A stretch of DNA of 64,000 bases from Pantoea rwandensis (GTDB taxonomy: Bacteria; Pseudomonadota; Gammaproteobacteria; Enterobacterales; Enterobacteriaceae): NCBI RefSeq assembly GCF_002095475.1, contig NZ_MLFR01000001.1, positions 558,001-622,000 of the forward strand. The letters are read 5' to 3'. How positions within the stretch are numbered: position 1 is the first letter of the stretch; each line of letters starts with the position of its first letter. This document shows, piece after piece, positions 17,492-26,241 of the stretch. The position numbers and the translations under genes are program-made. The notes beneath the pieces are model-generated. The model searched no databases. It saw only the letters and a program-made list of their open reading frames with translations, and was not told where the DNA came from.

Positions 17492-18292
17492 TTAAAGTCC
17501 GGCAATACGTTTTAAATCAGCTTCTGCACCAGGCGCAACCGCCAGTACCTGCGCCCCTTTCAACAGACGCTCGCCTTCAGTGTTGAACGGGTGATACCAA
17601 CCGCCCGCCTCTTTCACCAGGCAATAACCCGCCAGACAATCCCACGCATGCATGTAAGGTTCGTAGTAACCCACCACACGGCCCGCCGCAACCCACGCCA
17701 GCATCAAGGCACCCGAACCAATGCGGATAAAGTTGCCACCAGCTTCAAGCAGTGAAGCCAGAATATTGCCCACTTCAACGGGACTGACGTAACTATTCGC
17801 GCCAAATCCGGTGACGTGATTCTGCAAGGTGCGGCTGGGATCAACCTGCAAACGACGGCCGTTCAAGGTCGCACCTTGGCCGAGCGCTGCCACATAGCAC
17901 TCCTGATAGGTCGGTGCGTAGATGACACCAATCACCGGCACGCCATCATGCAGCACCGCCACTGACACGCACCAGTTTGGCATGCCGTTGAGGAAGGGGC
18001 TGGTGCCATCAATCGGGTCCACTACCCACGTGTAGCCTGAAGTGCCCACCTGCAAACCGTACTCTTCGCCGAGAAAACCGTCTTCGGCAAACTGTGCACG
18101 AATTTGCTGGTCGATCATCTGTTCGACCTCGCGGTCAGCGCGGGACACCACATCCTGCAGATCATGCTTGGTCTCCACCACCAAGGTGTCGCGATGATGG
18201 AAATATTCCAACGCTTTCTCGCCGCCAGCACGCGCGACTTTCTCCGCCAGAATCAGGCGTGATAGCAGGGCTTCATTTACCGTGTCACTCAT
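17492..18292 (-). CDS. Inositol-monophosphatase-family phosphatase
   Basis: 266 aa. The Mg-binding residues of the family are present: GEE (75-77), DPIDGT (92-97) followed by SPFLNGMP, and a late WDCLAGYCLVKEAGG motif (about 219-233). Relatives dephosphorylate inositol phosphate, histidinol phosphate, fructose bisphosphate or PAP. It is the last gene of the AfuABC-like importer operon, 15 bp after the ATPase gene. I infer that it removes phosphate from the imported sugar phosphate, or from a product of it, in the cytoplasm. Confidence 0.85.
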   Translation of the reverse strand: MSDTVNEALLSRLILAEKVARAGGEKALEYFHHRDTLVVETKHDLQDVVSRADREVEQMIDQQIRAQFAEDGFLGEEYGLQVGTSGYTWVVDPIDGTSPFLNGMPNWCVSVAVLHDGVPVIGVIYAPTYQECYVAALGQGATLNGRRLQVDPSRTLQNHVTGFGANSYVSPVEVGNILASLLEAGGNFIRIGSGALMLAWVAAGRVVGYYEPYMHAWDCLAGYCLVKEAGGWYHPFNTEGERLLKGAQVLAVAPGAEADLKRIAGL

Positions 18293-18306
18293 TATCTATC
18301 CTTAAT

Positions 18307-19368
18307 TTAACCGGCAATCAGGGCTAATCCCTGAGGTTTAAAATCAATCGCCACCGCTGAGTTCAGCGGAAGTTGCTGTTCCATATGCGCATCAACAATG
18401 AACAACGAACCCAATTCTGTTGCCACTTCGTATTCAATATGGTCGCCAAGCCAAGTGCAGTGCGTCACTTCACCGCGCAGGGCTCCAGCACCCTCTTCGC
18501 GCAAAGTAATAAACTGCGGCCGTACCGATAGCTGTGCCGTACCGGGTTGCACGCCATTACCGCGCACGCGGTAACGTTGACTGCCTAGCCGCACCCACGC
18601 ATCGCTGCCTTCCAGTTGCTCGACTTCACAAGGTAGGATGTTGGCTTCCCCCATAAAATCAGCGATGAACACCGAATTCGGAGCGTGGTAGAGGCTTTCA
18701 GGCGCACCCTGCTGTGCAATATCCCCCTCTTTCATGACAATAATTTTATCAGAGACCGCCAAAGCTTCTTCCTGATCGTGGGTCACGTAGACCGCCGTGA
18801 AGCCAAGCCGTTGTTGCAGGTCACGAATATCGGTGCGGACTCGACGCCGCAAGCGTTCATCGAGGTTGGATAACGGCTCATCCAGCAATAACACCTGGGG
18901 CTCCAGCACCAGTGCCCGCGCCACGGCTATACGCTGCTGTTGCCCGCCAGAAAGCTCAGAAGGCAGACGATTGCCCTGCGTCTCCAGCCCGACCAACTTG
19001 AGGCCTTCACGAGCACGGTCCTGCGCCTCACGCTTATTCATGCCGGAAGCCTGTAAACCGTACAGGATGTTGTCGAGCGCACTCATATGGGGAAATAGCG
19101 CATAGGATTGGAACACCATCGCCACATCACGTTCATTCGCGGGCAGTTGGGTGACATCTTTGCCACCAATCAAAATGCGCCCGGATGTGGGATGTTCCAG
19201 CCCTGCCAGTAGGCGTAGCGTGGTGGTTTTGCCACATCCTGATGGGCCAAGCAGCGTCACCAGCGTGCCCGGCTCAACCGTTAACGACAGATTAGGAATC
19301 GCATCAAAGCCTGCAAAGCGTTTTGTCACCTGTTCGAACACCACAGAACCCGCCGTTACACGTGTCAT
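18307..19368 (-). CDS. afuC: AfuC/FbpC-type ABC transporter ATP-binding protein
   Basis: 353 aa. It has Walker A GPSGCGKTT, signature LSGGQQQR, Walker B LLLDEPLSNLDE, switch VTHDQEEA and a C-terminal TOBE-like domain (about residues 270-350), as in CUT1/Fbp/Pot-type ATPases. The start overlaps the stop of the fused permease gene by 4 bp. It provides energy to the importer formed with that permease and the binding protein encoded upstream. Confidence 0.85.
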   Translation of the reverse strand: MTRVTAGSVVFEQVTKRFAGFDAIPNLSLTVEPGTLVTLLGPSGCGKTTTLRLLAGLEHPTSGRILIGGKDVTQLPANERDVAMVFQSYALFPHMSALDNILYGLQASGMNKREAQDRAREGLKLVGLETQGNRLPSELSGGQQQRIAVARALVLEPQVLLLDEPLSNLDERLRRRVRTDIRDLQQRLGFTAVYVTHDQEEALAVSDKIIVMKEGDIAQQGAPESLYHAPNSVFIADFMGEANILPCEVEQLEGSDAWVRLGSQRYRVRGNGVQPGTAQLSVRPQFITLREEGAGALRGEVTHCTWLGDHIEYEVATELGSLFIVDAHMEQQLPLNSAVAIDFKPQGLALIAG

Positions 19369-21587
19369 ACCGCTCTCTCCTGGGTCAATGAAGTGGAGGA
19401 TGGGATCGCCGCGACGTCTACTGGACGCGCCACACGGCGCAGACGCCGTTCACCTACCAGCCACTGGAATACACCAATAATCAGCAACATCACCACGATC
19501 AACACGGTGGAGTAGGCGATCGCCACACCGTACTCACCGTTCTCTACCAGTCCAACAATGTAGGATGTCGCCATGTTGTACTGCGCACTCACCAGGAAGA
19601 TGACAGCGCTGATCGAAGTGATGGCGCGTACGAAGGCGTAAACCAACGCCGCACTGATGGCCGGTTTTAATAACGGCAGCACCACCTTACGTAGCGTGCG
19701 GAAGCTGTTTGCCCCCAACGTGAGTGATGCCTCATCCAGACTTTTATCCAACTGACTCATGGCCGCGATACCGCCACGCACGCCGACTGGCATATTGCGA
19801 AACACGAAACAGGCAATCAGGATCAATGCCGTGCCCGTGATCTCCAGCGGCGGCAGGTTATAGGCCATGACATAACTCACGCCAATCACCGTGCCCGGTA
19901 TGGCAAAACTCAACATCAGCAAGAATTCAAAAGTCTGACGACCGGCAAATTTCTGTCGCACAATCAGCCAAGCGGTTAGCAGCCCGACAATCGCGGTCAG
20001 CGGCGCCGCAATAAGTGCAATCTCCAGCGTGGTCCAGAAGGAGTTCCATGCCACCCCGCTCCAGAGCAAATGCCCATCACTGACGCTGACACGGAATGCA
20101 CGCACATAGTGTTCAATCGTGAGCGCATCATTGAGTCCCCACGACTGCACGAATCCTCCCACCGCGATCATGCCGTAGATGACTAAGGTGAAGAGCCCCC
20201 ACGGAATCACCATGCCGTAAACCCCATAGCGCAGCACTCGTGGTAGCTGCCCGTGCTTACCGCCATCTCCCTTGCCCGTTACCGTGGCAAAGTTCTTACC
20301 CCCTAACCACCAGCGTTGCAGCACGAAGGCCGCTAAGGTGAAACACAGCAATATCATCGCCAGTACGGCGGCACGACTCGGGTCGTTTTGCGCACCCACC
20401 ACTGAGAAGAAGATTTCTGTTGAGAGCACGCCATGGCTGCCACCCAGAACCATCGGGTTACCAAAATCCGCCATGCTTTCAATAAAGCTGATGAGAAACG
20501 CGTTGGCCAAGCCCGGAGCCATCAATGGCAATGAGATACGGCTAAAGGTGCGCCAGCGATCCGCACGCAAGGTTTGCGACGCTTCTTCCAGCGACGGACT
20601 GACACCTTCCACCACGCCAATGAGCACCAGGAAAGCGATAGGGGTAAACGAGAGAACCTGCGCAATCCAGATGCCAGTCAAACCGTACAACCAGCGTCCA
20701 GGTTCAATACCAAACAACTCAGCCAGATGTTGTGTGACGACACCGGATCGCCCAAACAGCAGGATCAGCGCGAGGCCAATCACAAACGGCGGTGTGATAA
20801 TCGGCAGGATGGTGAGCATACGCAGGGCTTTTTTGCACGGTAGCGGTGTCCGGGTGGCGGCAAGGGCAAAGGCCAGACCGAGCAGCGTGGAACCGCTGGC
20901 CGTCATCAACGCCAACCACAGTGTGCGCCAGGCGGTGCCGCACGTACCGCCCTTGAGACAGGCCAGGCTCCAGATAGAGGGGTCCTGAATATTGCTGATC
21001 AAGCCATCGGGTTTAAAACTGCCGTCGACATCTTGGACCGAGACCACAAACATGCTCAACACCGGATAAAGCACAAACACGCTCACCAACGCTGTTAGCA
21101 ACACCAGCGAGGCCACCACAAAGGCATCACCTTTCAACACGCCTCGTTCCGCCAGCGCAAATGAAAACAACAGCAGAAAAGTGGTGAGTAGTAGCAGCGC
21201 GCCTGCGCCCATCGCGGGTTGTCCTTGGTCTAGTGCGCCGAAGCGATTTTCCAGCCACAGCCAACTCCAGCCGCTGTAACCAATCGCATGCCCTTCTATC
21301 ACCAAGAAAATCACACCAAGAGCGCTGAACAGCAGCAGCAAGCGACTGCGTGCACCAGACGGCAGTAGTCCGCACGTTGCACACAAGCCCCACAACGTCA
21401 GCGCGATAGCCAGCCAGGGATGCTCAGCAAGTTGCCACAGGGCAGGCGCATTGGCGCTATCGCCCCATAAATTAGTCAACCAGCCGCCATCAAAGAAACC
21501 CGCTTCCAGGCTGTACCACGGCAACAGCAGCAGCGCGACGGCGCCCAGCAGTAGCGCTGCCGACAGGCGACGATTATTTGCGTTCAT
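19365..21587 (-). CDS. afuB: Fused two-domain ABC permease, AfuB-like
   Basis: 740 aa membrane protein carrying two MetI-type permease units in one chain. The first EAA loop is near ASQTLRADRWRTFSRISLPL and the second near ASLTLGANSFRTLRKVVLPL. The first third adds several extra hydrophobic helices, which makes it longer than FbpB (about 500). AfuB of Actinobacillus pleuropneumoniae, part of a sugar-phosphate importer formerly called an iron transporter, has the same fused long form. It is translationally coupled to the ATPase gene and lies 116 bp after the binding-protein gene. Confidence 0.82.
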   Translation of the reverse strand: MNANNRRLSAALLLGAVALLLLPWYSLEAGFFDGGWLTNLWGDSANAPALWQLAEHPWLAIALTLWGLCATCGLLPSGARSRLLLLFSALGVIFLVIEGHAIGYSGWSWLWLENRFGALDQGQPAMGAGALLLLTTFLLLFSFALAERGVLKGDAFVVASLVLLTALVSVFVLYPVLSMFVVSVQDVDGSFKPDGLISNIQDPSIWSLACLKGGTCGTAWRTLWLALMTASGSTLLGLAFALAATRTPLPCKKALRMLTILPIITPPFVIGLALILLFGRSGVVTQHLAELFGIEPGRWLYGLTGIWIAQVLSFTPIAFLVLIGVVEGVSPSLEEASQTLRADRWRTFSRISLPLMAPGLANAFLISFIESMADFGNPMVLGGSHGVLSTEIFFSVVGAQNDPSRAAVLAMILLCFTLAAFVLQRWWLGGKNFATVTGKGDGGKHGQLPRVLRYGVYGMVIPWGLFTLVIYGMIAVGGFVQSWGLNDALTIEHYVRAFRVSVSDGHLLWSGVAWNSFWTTLEIALIAAPLTAIVGLLTAWLIVRQKFAGRQTFEFLLMLSFAIPGTVIGVSYVMAYNLPPLEITGTALILIACFVFRNMPVGVRGGIAAMSQLDKSLDEASLTLGANSFRTLRKVVLPLLKPAISAALVYAFVRAITSISAVIFLVSAQYNMATSYIVGLVENGEYGVAIAYSTVLIVVMLLIIGVFQWLVGERRLRRVARPVDVAAIPSSTSLTQERAV

Positions 21588-21634
21588 GAAACACCTCGAG
21601 AGGGGTGATGGTTCTTACCGTGCCGGATTTTTGC

Positions 21635-21691
21635 TTGCGCAATGAATGGCGCCACTACCCCATTGCAGCGGCGTGATTCATTCATCGCGCT
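21635..21691. repeat. Palindromic repeat, family B, copy 2, within the afu-type operon
   Basis: TGCGCAATGAATGGCGCC (from about 21636) and GCAGCGGCGTGATTCATTC with ATCGCGC (21665-21690) are two inverted halves of the family B unit. It lies in the gap between the binding-protein and permease genes, where a stable hairpin could keep the upstream message abundant while limiting read-through. Confidence 0.5.
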
Positions 21692-21703
21692 TCCAGTCAG
21701 CCT

Positions 21704-22732
21704 TTACTGCGCGCTGGCACCAATCTCTTTATCCCAGCGGCTCAGTAACGCCTTACGCTTGGCGGAATCGCCGTAGGTTTTGAAGTCATAATCGATCAAC
21801 TTGATGTTCTCGAAGCGTGGAGCGTACTGAGAAATTTCCGCATTGCGGTTTGACGGTAACTGGAAGGATTTTGCCTCTTTCATGTGCGACTGAGCGGCTG
21901 CACTTAATGCCCAGTCGTACCAGACTTTGGCATTCGCCAGATTGCGCGCACCTTTGACAATCGACATCGAGCCAATTTCATAGCCGGTGCCTTCACAAGG
22001 CGCGACAGTCTTAATCGGGAAGCCGTCCACTTCCATCGCCACTGCATCATGCATAAACACAATGCCGACCGTGGTTTCACCGCGCGCGGCGGCTTTGACC
22101 GGGGCTGAGCCAGACTTGGTGTATTGCGAAATGTTAGCGTTGAGTTTTTTCAGGTAATCAAAGGCTTTATCCTCGCCCATGATTTGCACCAGCGTGGCTA
22201 AGGTGTTGTAGGCAGTACCAGAGGAGTTAGGGTTGGCGATTTGTATTTCCCCCTTGAAGCCAGGATCAAGCAGATCGGCCCAACAAGCAGGCGCTTTAAG
22301 TTTTTTATCCGCCAGTAGCTTGGTGTTGTAACCCCAGCCCAGCGCACCCGCATAGATGCCCACCGTGCGGTAACCGGAGTTTTCTGCCTGTTTCTGTGCC
22401 CAGTCTTGCTGCTGATCCAGGAGCGGTGATTTGTAGACTTGGGTTAAACCCTCGTCCGCTGCCTGCATATGCGGGTCGCCTGTACCAGCCCACCAGATAT
22501 CGGTGCGTGGATTGCGCGCTTCACTCCGCAGGCGTGCATAAGCTTCCCCTGCCGACAAGCGCACCATGCTGACTTTAATATCCGGGTGCTCCTGGCTGAA
22601 GATGCGCGTCATGTGCTCGCACACCACCACATCGGCCGAGCAGACCATATTGAGATTGCCCGCTGCGGAAGCAGCGAAAGGTACAGCAGTGCAACAAACG
22701 GATAGCGCAACGGCGATAGAGGTAGCTCGCAT
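21704..22732 (-). CDS. afuA: Periplasmic binding protein of AfuABC-type sugar-phosphate importer
   Basis: 342 aa. A signal peptide ends near residue 24 (AASA-AGN). NLNMVCSADVVVCEHM, SAGEAYARLRSEARNPRTDIWWAGTGDPHMQAA, RTVGIYAGALGWGYN, ANPNSSGTAYNTLATLVQ and APCEGTGYEIGSMSIVKG fit the AfuA group, in which such residues bind hexose and heptulose phosphates. FbpA-type iron proteins share the fold but use a Tyr pair for iron. A phosphonate ligand (PhnS-like) is another option. The phosphatase at the end of the operon favours a phosphorylated sugar. Confidence 0.82.
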   Translation of the reverse strand: MRATSIAVALSVCCTAVPFAASAAGNLNMVCSADVVVCEHMTRIFSQEHPDIKVSMVRLSAGEAYARLRSEARNPRTDIWWAGTGDPHMQAADEGLTQVYKSPLLDQQQDWAQKQAENSGYRTVGIYAGALGWGYNTKLLADKKLKAPACWADLLDPGFKGEIQIANPNSSGTAYNTLATLVQIMGEDKAFDYLKKLNANISQYTKSGSAPVKAAARGETTVGIVFMHDAVAMEVDGFPIKTVAPCEGTGYEIGSMSIVKGARNLANAKVWYDWALSAAAQSHMKEAKSFQLPSNRNAEISQYAPRFENIKLIDYDFKTYGDSAKRKALLSRWDKEIGASAQ

Positions 22733-22778
22733 GGTGTTCTCCTTGGATGGTAGGGTGGTGCTTCACTGGCACCTGATA

Positions 22779-22794
22779 TTGCACGTGTGTGCAA
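22779..22794. promoter_or_regulatory. LacI-type operator, site 1
   Basis: TTGCACGTGTGTGCAA has perfect 6-bp arms around GTGT. It lies 47 bp upstream of the afuA-like start and matches site 2 in arms and spacing. Confidence 0.6.
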
Positions 22795-22887
22795 AGTAGT
22801 AATGAACAAGAAATCACCTGTCAAATGCCTTGCTACGCAATTGATAGTCTATGTCACAAAATTGCAACAAATGAGATCTCGAACTGT

Positions 22888-22903
22888 TTGCACAGCTTTG
22901 CAA
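22888..22903. promoter_or_regulatory. LacI-type operator, site 2
   Basis: TTGCACAGCTTTGCAA repeats site 1 with one arm mismatch. It lies 47 bp upstream of the LacI-family gene. The centre-to-centre distance of 109 bp would allow a DNA loop controlling both divergent promoters. Confidence 0.55.
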
Positions 22904-22949
22904 TCTGAGGCAGACTCATTTTCAGCCGCGAAATGGGGAGAAAGGCAGC

Positions 22950-23984
22950 ATGCAAAATGAGAAAGCGATGGTCAGTGCGCAAGATGTTGCCGATCGCGCG
23001 GGCGTGTCGCGTTCTGCGGTCTCACGGGCCTTCACGCCAGGCGCTAGCGTGTCTCCCGCAATGCGCACCCGCGTAATGAAAGCCGCCGAGGAGTTGGGAT
23101 ATCACGTTAATCACCTGGCGCGCGGACTGGTGCGCAATCGCAGTGGTATCGTGTGTTTAGTGGTATCTGAGATTGCGACGCCCTATCGCGCCAGCCTGGT
23201 GCGCTGGCTGACTCAGTATCTGCAAGAAGCAGGCAAAATTGCGATGCTGATCAACACCGATCGTTCTGATAACAGCGTGTCAGCCGCACTGCAGCAGGCG
23301 ATTAACTTTCGTGCCGATGCCTCCATCATTCTTTCAGGGATGCCGGATCGCAACATCACCCGCCAGTGTTACCAACACGGTCAGCGTATTATTTTGATCA
23401 ATCGTGATGAGGATTTACCCGGCTCACTCAGCATTCATCTGGATGCGCAACGCGCGGCGGCAACAGCGGTGATGGCATTTCAACGTGCAGGATGTCGGCA
23501 TCTGGCGTTTGCCAACTCCCTCGCCGGTACACCCAGCCTGATGAAGCGCGAAGCCGCCTTTATCACTGAGGCCGAACGCGCAGGATTGCAGGTCACGGTG
23601 GAACGATTTGGTACCACCTCCTACGAGAGTGGACAGATTCTGGCGCATCGCCTGCTAACACGACATCAACGCCCCGATGCGGTGTTTTGCGTCACCGACT
23701 TGGTGGCATGTGGATTTATGGATGAGGCACGACATCGCTTTGCTCTGCGTGTGCCAGAGGATATCTGCCTGATCGGTTACGACAACATCGCGCAGGCAGG
23801 CTGGTCATCCTACAATCTCACCACCTTTGCACAGCCAGTTGAACAGTTTGCCCGTGATGCGGTGAGTTGGTTAATGCAAACCGAAAAAAATGAAACGGGT
23901 TTAACCCCGCAAAATGATCAGCAGCATGACAGCCTAATTTATCAAGCCGATGTGGTGTGGCGTGGGTCGGTGCGCGGCGGTTAA
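22950..23984 (+). CDS. LacI-family transcriptional repressor
   Basis: 344 aa. The N-terminal helix-turn-helix VSAQDVADRAGVSRSAVSRAFTPGASVSP and hinge-helix segment (HVNHLARGLVRNRSG) are followed by a periplasmic-binding-protein-like sensor domain with VFCVTDLVACGFMDEAR and EDICLIGYDNIAQAGW. It is transcribed away from the afu-type operon with two matching operator dyads between, so it is almost certainly the local regulator, probably released by a sugar or sugar phosphate. Its stop codon overlaps the convergent ArgE-like gene by 3-4 bp. Confidence 0.9.
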   Translation: MQNEKAMVSAQDVADRAGVSRSAVSRAFTPGASVSPAMRTRVMKAAEELGYHVNHLARGLVRNRSGIVCLVVSEIATPYRASLVRWLTQYLQEAGKIAMLINTDRSDNSVSAALQQAINFRADASIILSGMPDRNITRQCYQHGQRIILINRDEDLPGSLSIHLDAQRAAATAVMAFQRAGCRHLAFANSLAGTPSLMKREAAFITEAERAGLQVTVERFGTTSYESGQILAHRLLTRHQRPDAVFCVTDLVACGFMDEARHRFALRVPEDICLIGYDNIAQAGWSSYNLTTFAQPVEQFARDAVSWLMQTEKNETGLTPQNDQQHDSLIYQADVVWRGSVRGG

Positions 23985-25129
23985 GCGCGCATCCAGTGGC
24001 AAAGATTGTCCAGCATTTGCGTGCAGCGTTTTATTTGGTCAGCAGAAACAAATTCATTGGGTTTATGCCCCTGCGCCATACTGCCTGGGCCACAAACTAA
24101 TGTCGCGATGCCTGCCTCATCAAACAAGCCGCCTTCAGTGCCAAAAGCAACAGTGGAGAACTGATCGCAGTCACTCCATTGTGATAGCCACTGAGCAAAC
24201 TGAGACTGCGGATCGGTGAGTAACCCAGGGTAGCGGCTTAGCGTAGTAAAGCGAATATCGCTCTCTACTGCCACGCTGCGCATTGCCGGTAACAATTCCT
24301 GCTGTGCATAGCGTTGTGCTTCAATCAGTACGCCATCAATGTTCACATCCGGTAAATGGCGAATCTCAAAATCGAACTGACAATCCTGCGGCACAATGTT
24401 CAGTGCACTGCCGCCATGAATCACACCAATTTGCAAGGTGCTGTACGGCGGGTCAAACCGGGCGTCCTCCTGTAATGACAGATGCGCACGGCTTTCACTC
24501 AGGTGAGTGATCATTTTGGCGGCAAACTCAATAGCATTGACGCCATCTGGTGCATACGCCGAATGGCAGGCGCGCCCATGTAACTGACAACGCATCGCCA
24601 CTTTACCTTTATGCCCATAAACCGGTTGCATCTCGGTTGGCTCACCAATAATACACATCGCGGGTTTATCTGGAGCGGCCCGGAGCCATTCGATCATGCT
24701 GCGCACACCGAGACATCCCACTTCCTCATCATAGGAGAATGCCAGATGCAATGGCATGCGTAACGGCTCCGCCAGGAAGTGCTCAAGCGAGGCCAGTACG
24801 CAAGCCAGAAACCCTTTCATATCTGCACTACCACGCCCATAGAAGCGTCCATCTCGTTCGGTGAGAGCGAACGGTGGCACTTGCCAGTCTTGCCCAGCAA
24901 TGGGGACCACATCCGTATGGCCAGAAAGCATTACTCCACCGTCACCCGTCGGCCCGATACGGGCGTAGAGATTAGCCTTGGTACCCTCGGCATTGATAAT
25001 ACGCACTGCCTCCACACCACGTTGAGCAAGAAAATCCTCAATCCAACTAATCAACGCCAGATTAGATTCTCGGCTGGTGGTATCAAATGCCAACAGCGTC
25101 GCCAAGATGTCACGTACAGGATTACTCAT
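23981..25129 (-). CDS. ArgE/DapE-family deacylase (acetylornithine deacetylase-like)
   Basis: 382 aa from ATG 25129, which overlaps the DUF1028 stop by 8 bp. It is an M20 metallopeptidase: VMLSGHTDVVP with the first metal His, GRGSADMKGFLA with the bridging Asp, the EEVGCLG Glu pair and FGTEGGLFDEAG. A dimerisation domain sits between. The family removes acyl groups from amino acids such as N-acetylornithine. With DUF1028, RidA and a flavin monooxygenase upstream, it is more likely a catabolic deacylase than the arginine-synthesis enzyme; argC/argB neighbours are absent. Confidence 0.87.
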   Translation of the reverse strand: MSNPVRDILATLLAFDTTSRESNLALISWIEDFLAQRGVEAVRIINAEGTKANLYARIGPTGDGGVMLSGHTDVVPIAGQDWQVPPFALTERDGRFYGRGSADMKGFLACVLASLEHFLAEPLRMPLHLAFSYDEEVGCLGVRSMIEWLRAAPDKPAMCIIGEPTEMQPVYGHKGKVAMRCQLHGRACHSAYAPDGVNAIEFAAKMITHLSESRAHLSLQEDARFDPPYSTLQIGVIHGGSALNIVPQDCQFDFEIRHLPDVNIDGVLIEAQRYAQQELLPAMRSVAVESDIRFTTLSRYPGLLTDPQSQFAQWLSQWSDCDQFSTVAFGTEGGLFDEAGIATLVCGPGSMAQGHKPNEFVSADQIKRCTQMLDNLCHWMRA

Positions 25130-25796
25130 CGCCTGGTACGCCGTAACTGGGCGCTTCACGCGGGTCCAGCGCCCTTGTCACATAGGCCTGCATTTGTGGC
25201 TCATAAGCCAACCACAGCGTGTTTAAAACAGCTACCGGTTCCTCCTCGGCCCAGTCAACTCGCAAGTCCACTAACGGCCAGGTGTAATCATCCACCACTT
25301 TTACCGCCGCTGAATGCACCGGGCCTGCTTCGCCACCCGCATCAATTCCCGCCTGCAATGCACCAATCAGACGGCTGGTCAGTTCACCACTTGATAATTC
25401 AAAAGCCGTTGCCATTGCCGTAATCACCGACGGTTCCTTCAGCATGTTACCCGCCGCAACACAATTTCCCCCCTGCACCACATGATGAATGCCAAGCGTT
25501 TTATCACCACTGAATGCGGTGCTATTCCCATTAGCATCGATGACCGTCACCTGGCGGTACTCGCTAAAACGATCTTCTGCCAGAGCACTTTTCATCGCTT
25601 GCTGTGGTGTTAGACCCGCTTCCAGCAATGCAAGGATCTGCTGCCCCAACGCAGGTAACGTAATATTCTGGCTGGAAACCGCACCGATGCCTGCCACCAG
25701 CCACGGACAACGCGCCCCTACCGCAATGCTTGAAGAGCTGATGGCAATACCTAGCTGACCACTCTCTGGGCAGCGTGCTGCAATAGAAATCGTCAT
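25122..25796 (-). CDS. DUF1028 family protein (Ntn-hydrolase fold)
   Basis: 224 aa. MTISIAARCPESGQLGIAISSSS, GVSSQN-like GAVSSQNITLPALGQ, VQGGNCVAAGNML and the late DDYTWPLVDLRVDW segment define DUF1028. The family has a proteasome-like Ntn fold and is often next to RidA and ArgE-type genes. A hydrolase role on an amide is inferred from the fold; no reaction has been firmly assigned that I know of. It overlaps the ArgE-like gene by 8 bp and touches the RidA gene, so the three are co-translated. Confidence 0.85.
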   Translation of the reverse strand: MTISIAARCPESGQLGIAISSSSIAVGARCPWLVAGIGAVSSQNITLPALGQQILALLEAGLTPQQAMKSALAEDRFSEYRQVTVIDANGNSTAFSGDKTLGIHHVVQGGNCVAAGNMLKEPSVITAMATAFELSSGELTSRLIGALQAGIDAGGEAGPVHSAAVKVVDDYTWPLVDLRVDWAEEEPVAVLNTLWLAYEPQMQAYVTRALDPREAPSYGVPGDE

Positions 25797-26227
25797 TATT
25801 CTTCCTTAGCATCCCACTCATCTGGAATAACGGCGATCACATCAATTTCCATTAACCACTGTGGCTGTGCCAACGCAGAGACTACTAAACCGGTGGAGAT
25901 CGGAAAGACACCTTTCAACCATTTTCCGACTTCCTGATACACGGGTTCGCGATAACGTGGGTCAATGATGTAAGTCGTCGTTTTTACCACGTGACTCAGG
26001 TCACTACCCGCTTCTTCCAGCAACTGCTTAAGGTTTTTCATTGCCTGTTCAGCCTGGGCACGAGGATCGCCTAAACCTACCAGGTTACCGTCAAAATCGG
26101 TTCCAACTTGACCGCGCACATAGACAGTATTACCGGCGCGCACCGCCTGGCAAAGATCGTTATCCAGAGACTGGTTAGGATAGGTCTCTTTGGTGTTAAA
26201 CATGCGAATACGTTGATGAGTGGGCAT
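25796..26227 (-). CDS. RidA-family enamine/imine deaminase
   Basis: 143 aa. RGQVGTDFDGNLVGLGDPRAQAEQAMKNLKQLLEEAG and VVSALAQPQWLMEIDVIAVIP follow the RidA/YjgF trimer fold. The catalytic Arg of archetypal RidA (near C(R)xxA) appears replaced in this subgroup, which is typical of Rid1-7 paralogues found in catabolic operons. It probably hydrolyses an imine formed by the oxidase encoded just upstream. It shares an operon with DUF1028 and the ArgE-like gene. Confidence 0.88.
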   Translation of the reverse strand: MPTHQRIRMFNTKETYPNQSLDNDLCQAVRAGNTVYVRGQVGTDFDGNLVGLGDPRAQAEQAMKNLKQLLEEAGSDLSHVVKTTTYIIDPRYREPVYQEVGKWLKGVFPISTGLVVSALAQPQWLMEIDVIAVIPDEWDAKEE

Positions 26228-26241
26228 AGAGGCTCCGTTAA

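Noticed and set aside
20272..20988. A 238-codon plus-strand frame inside the fused permease gene
   Set aside because: It is antisense to a protein with clear permease motifs, has no ribosome site, and its translation is rich in Arg, Pro and Ser without any family pattern.
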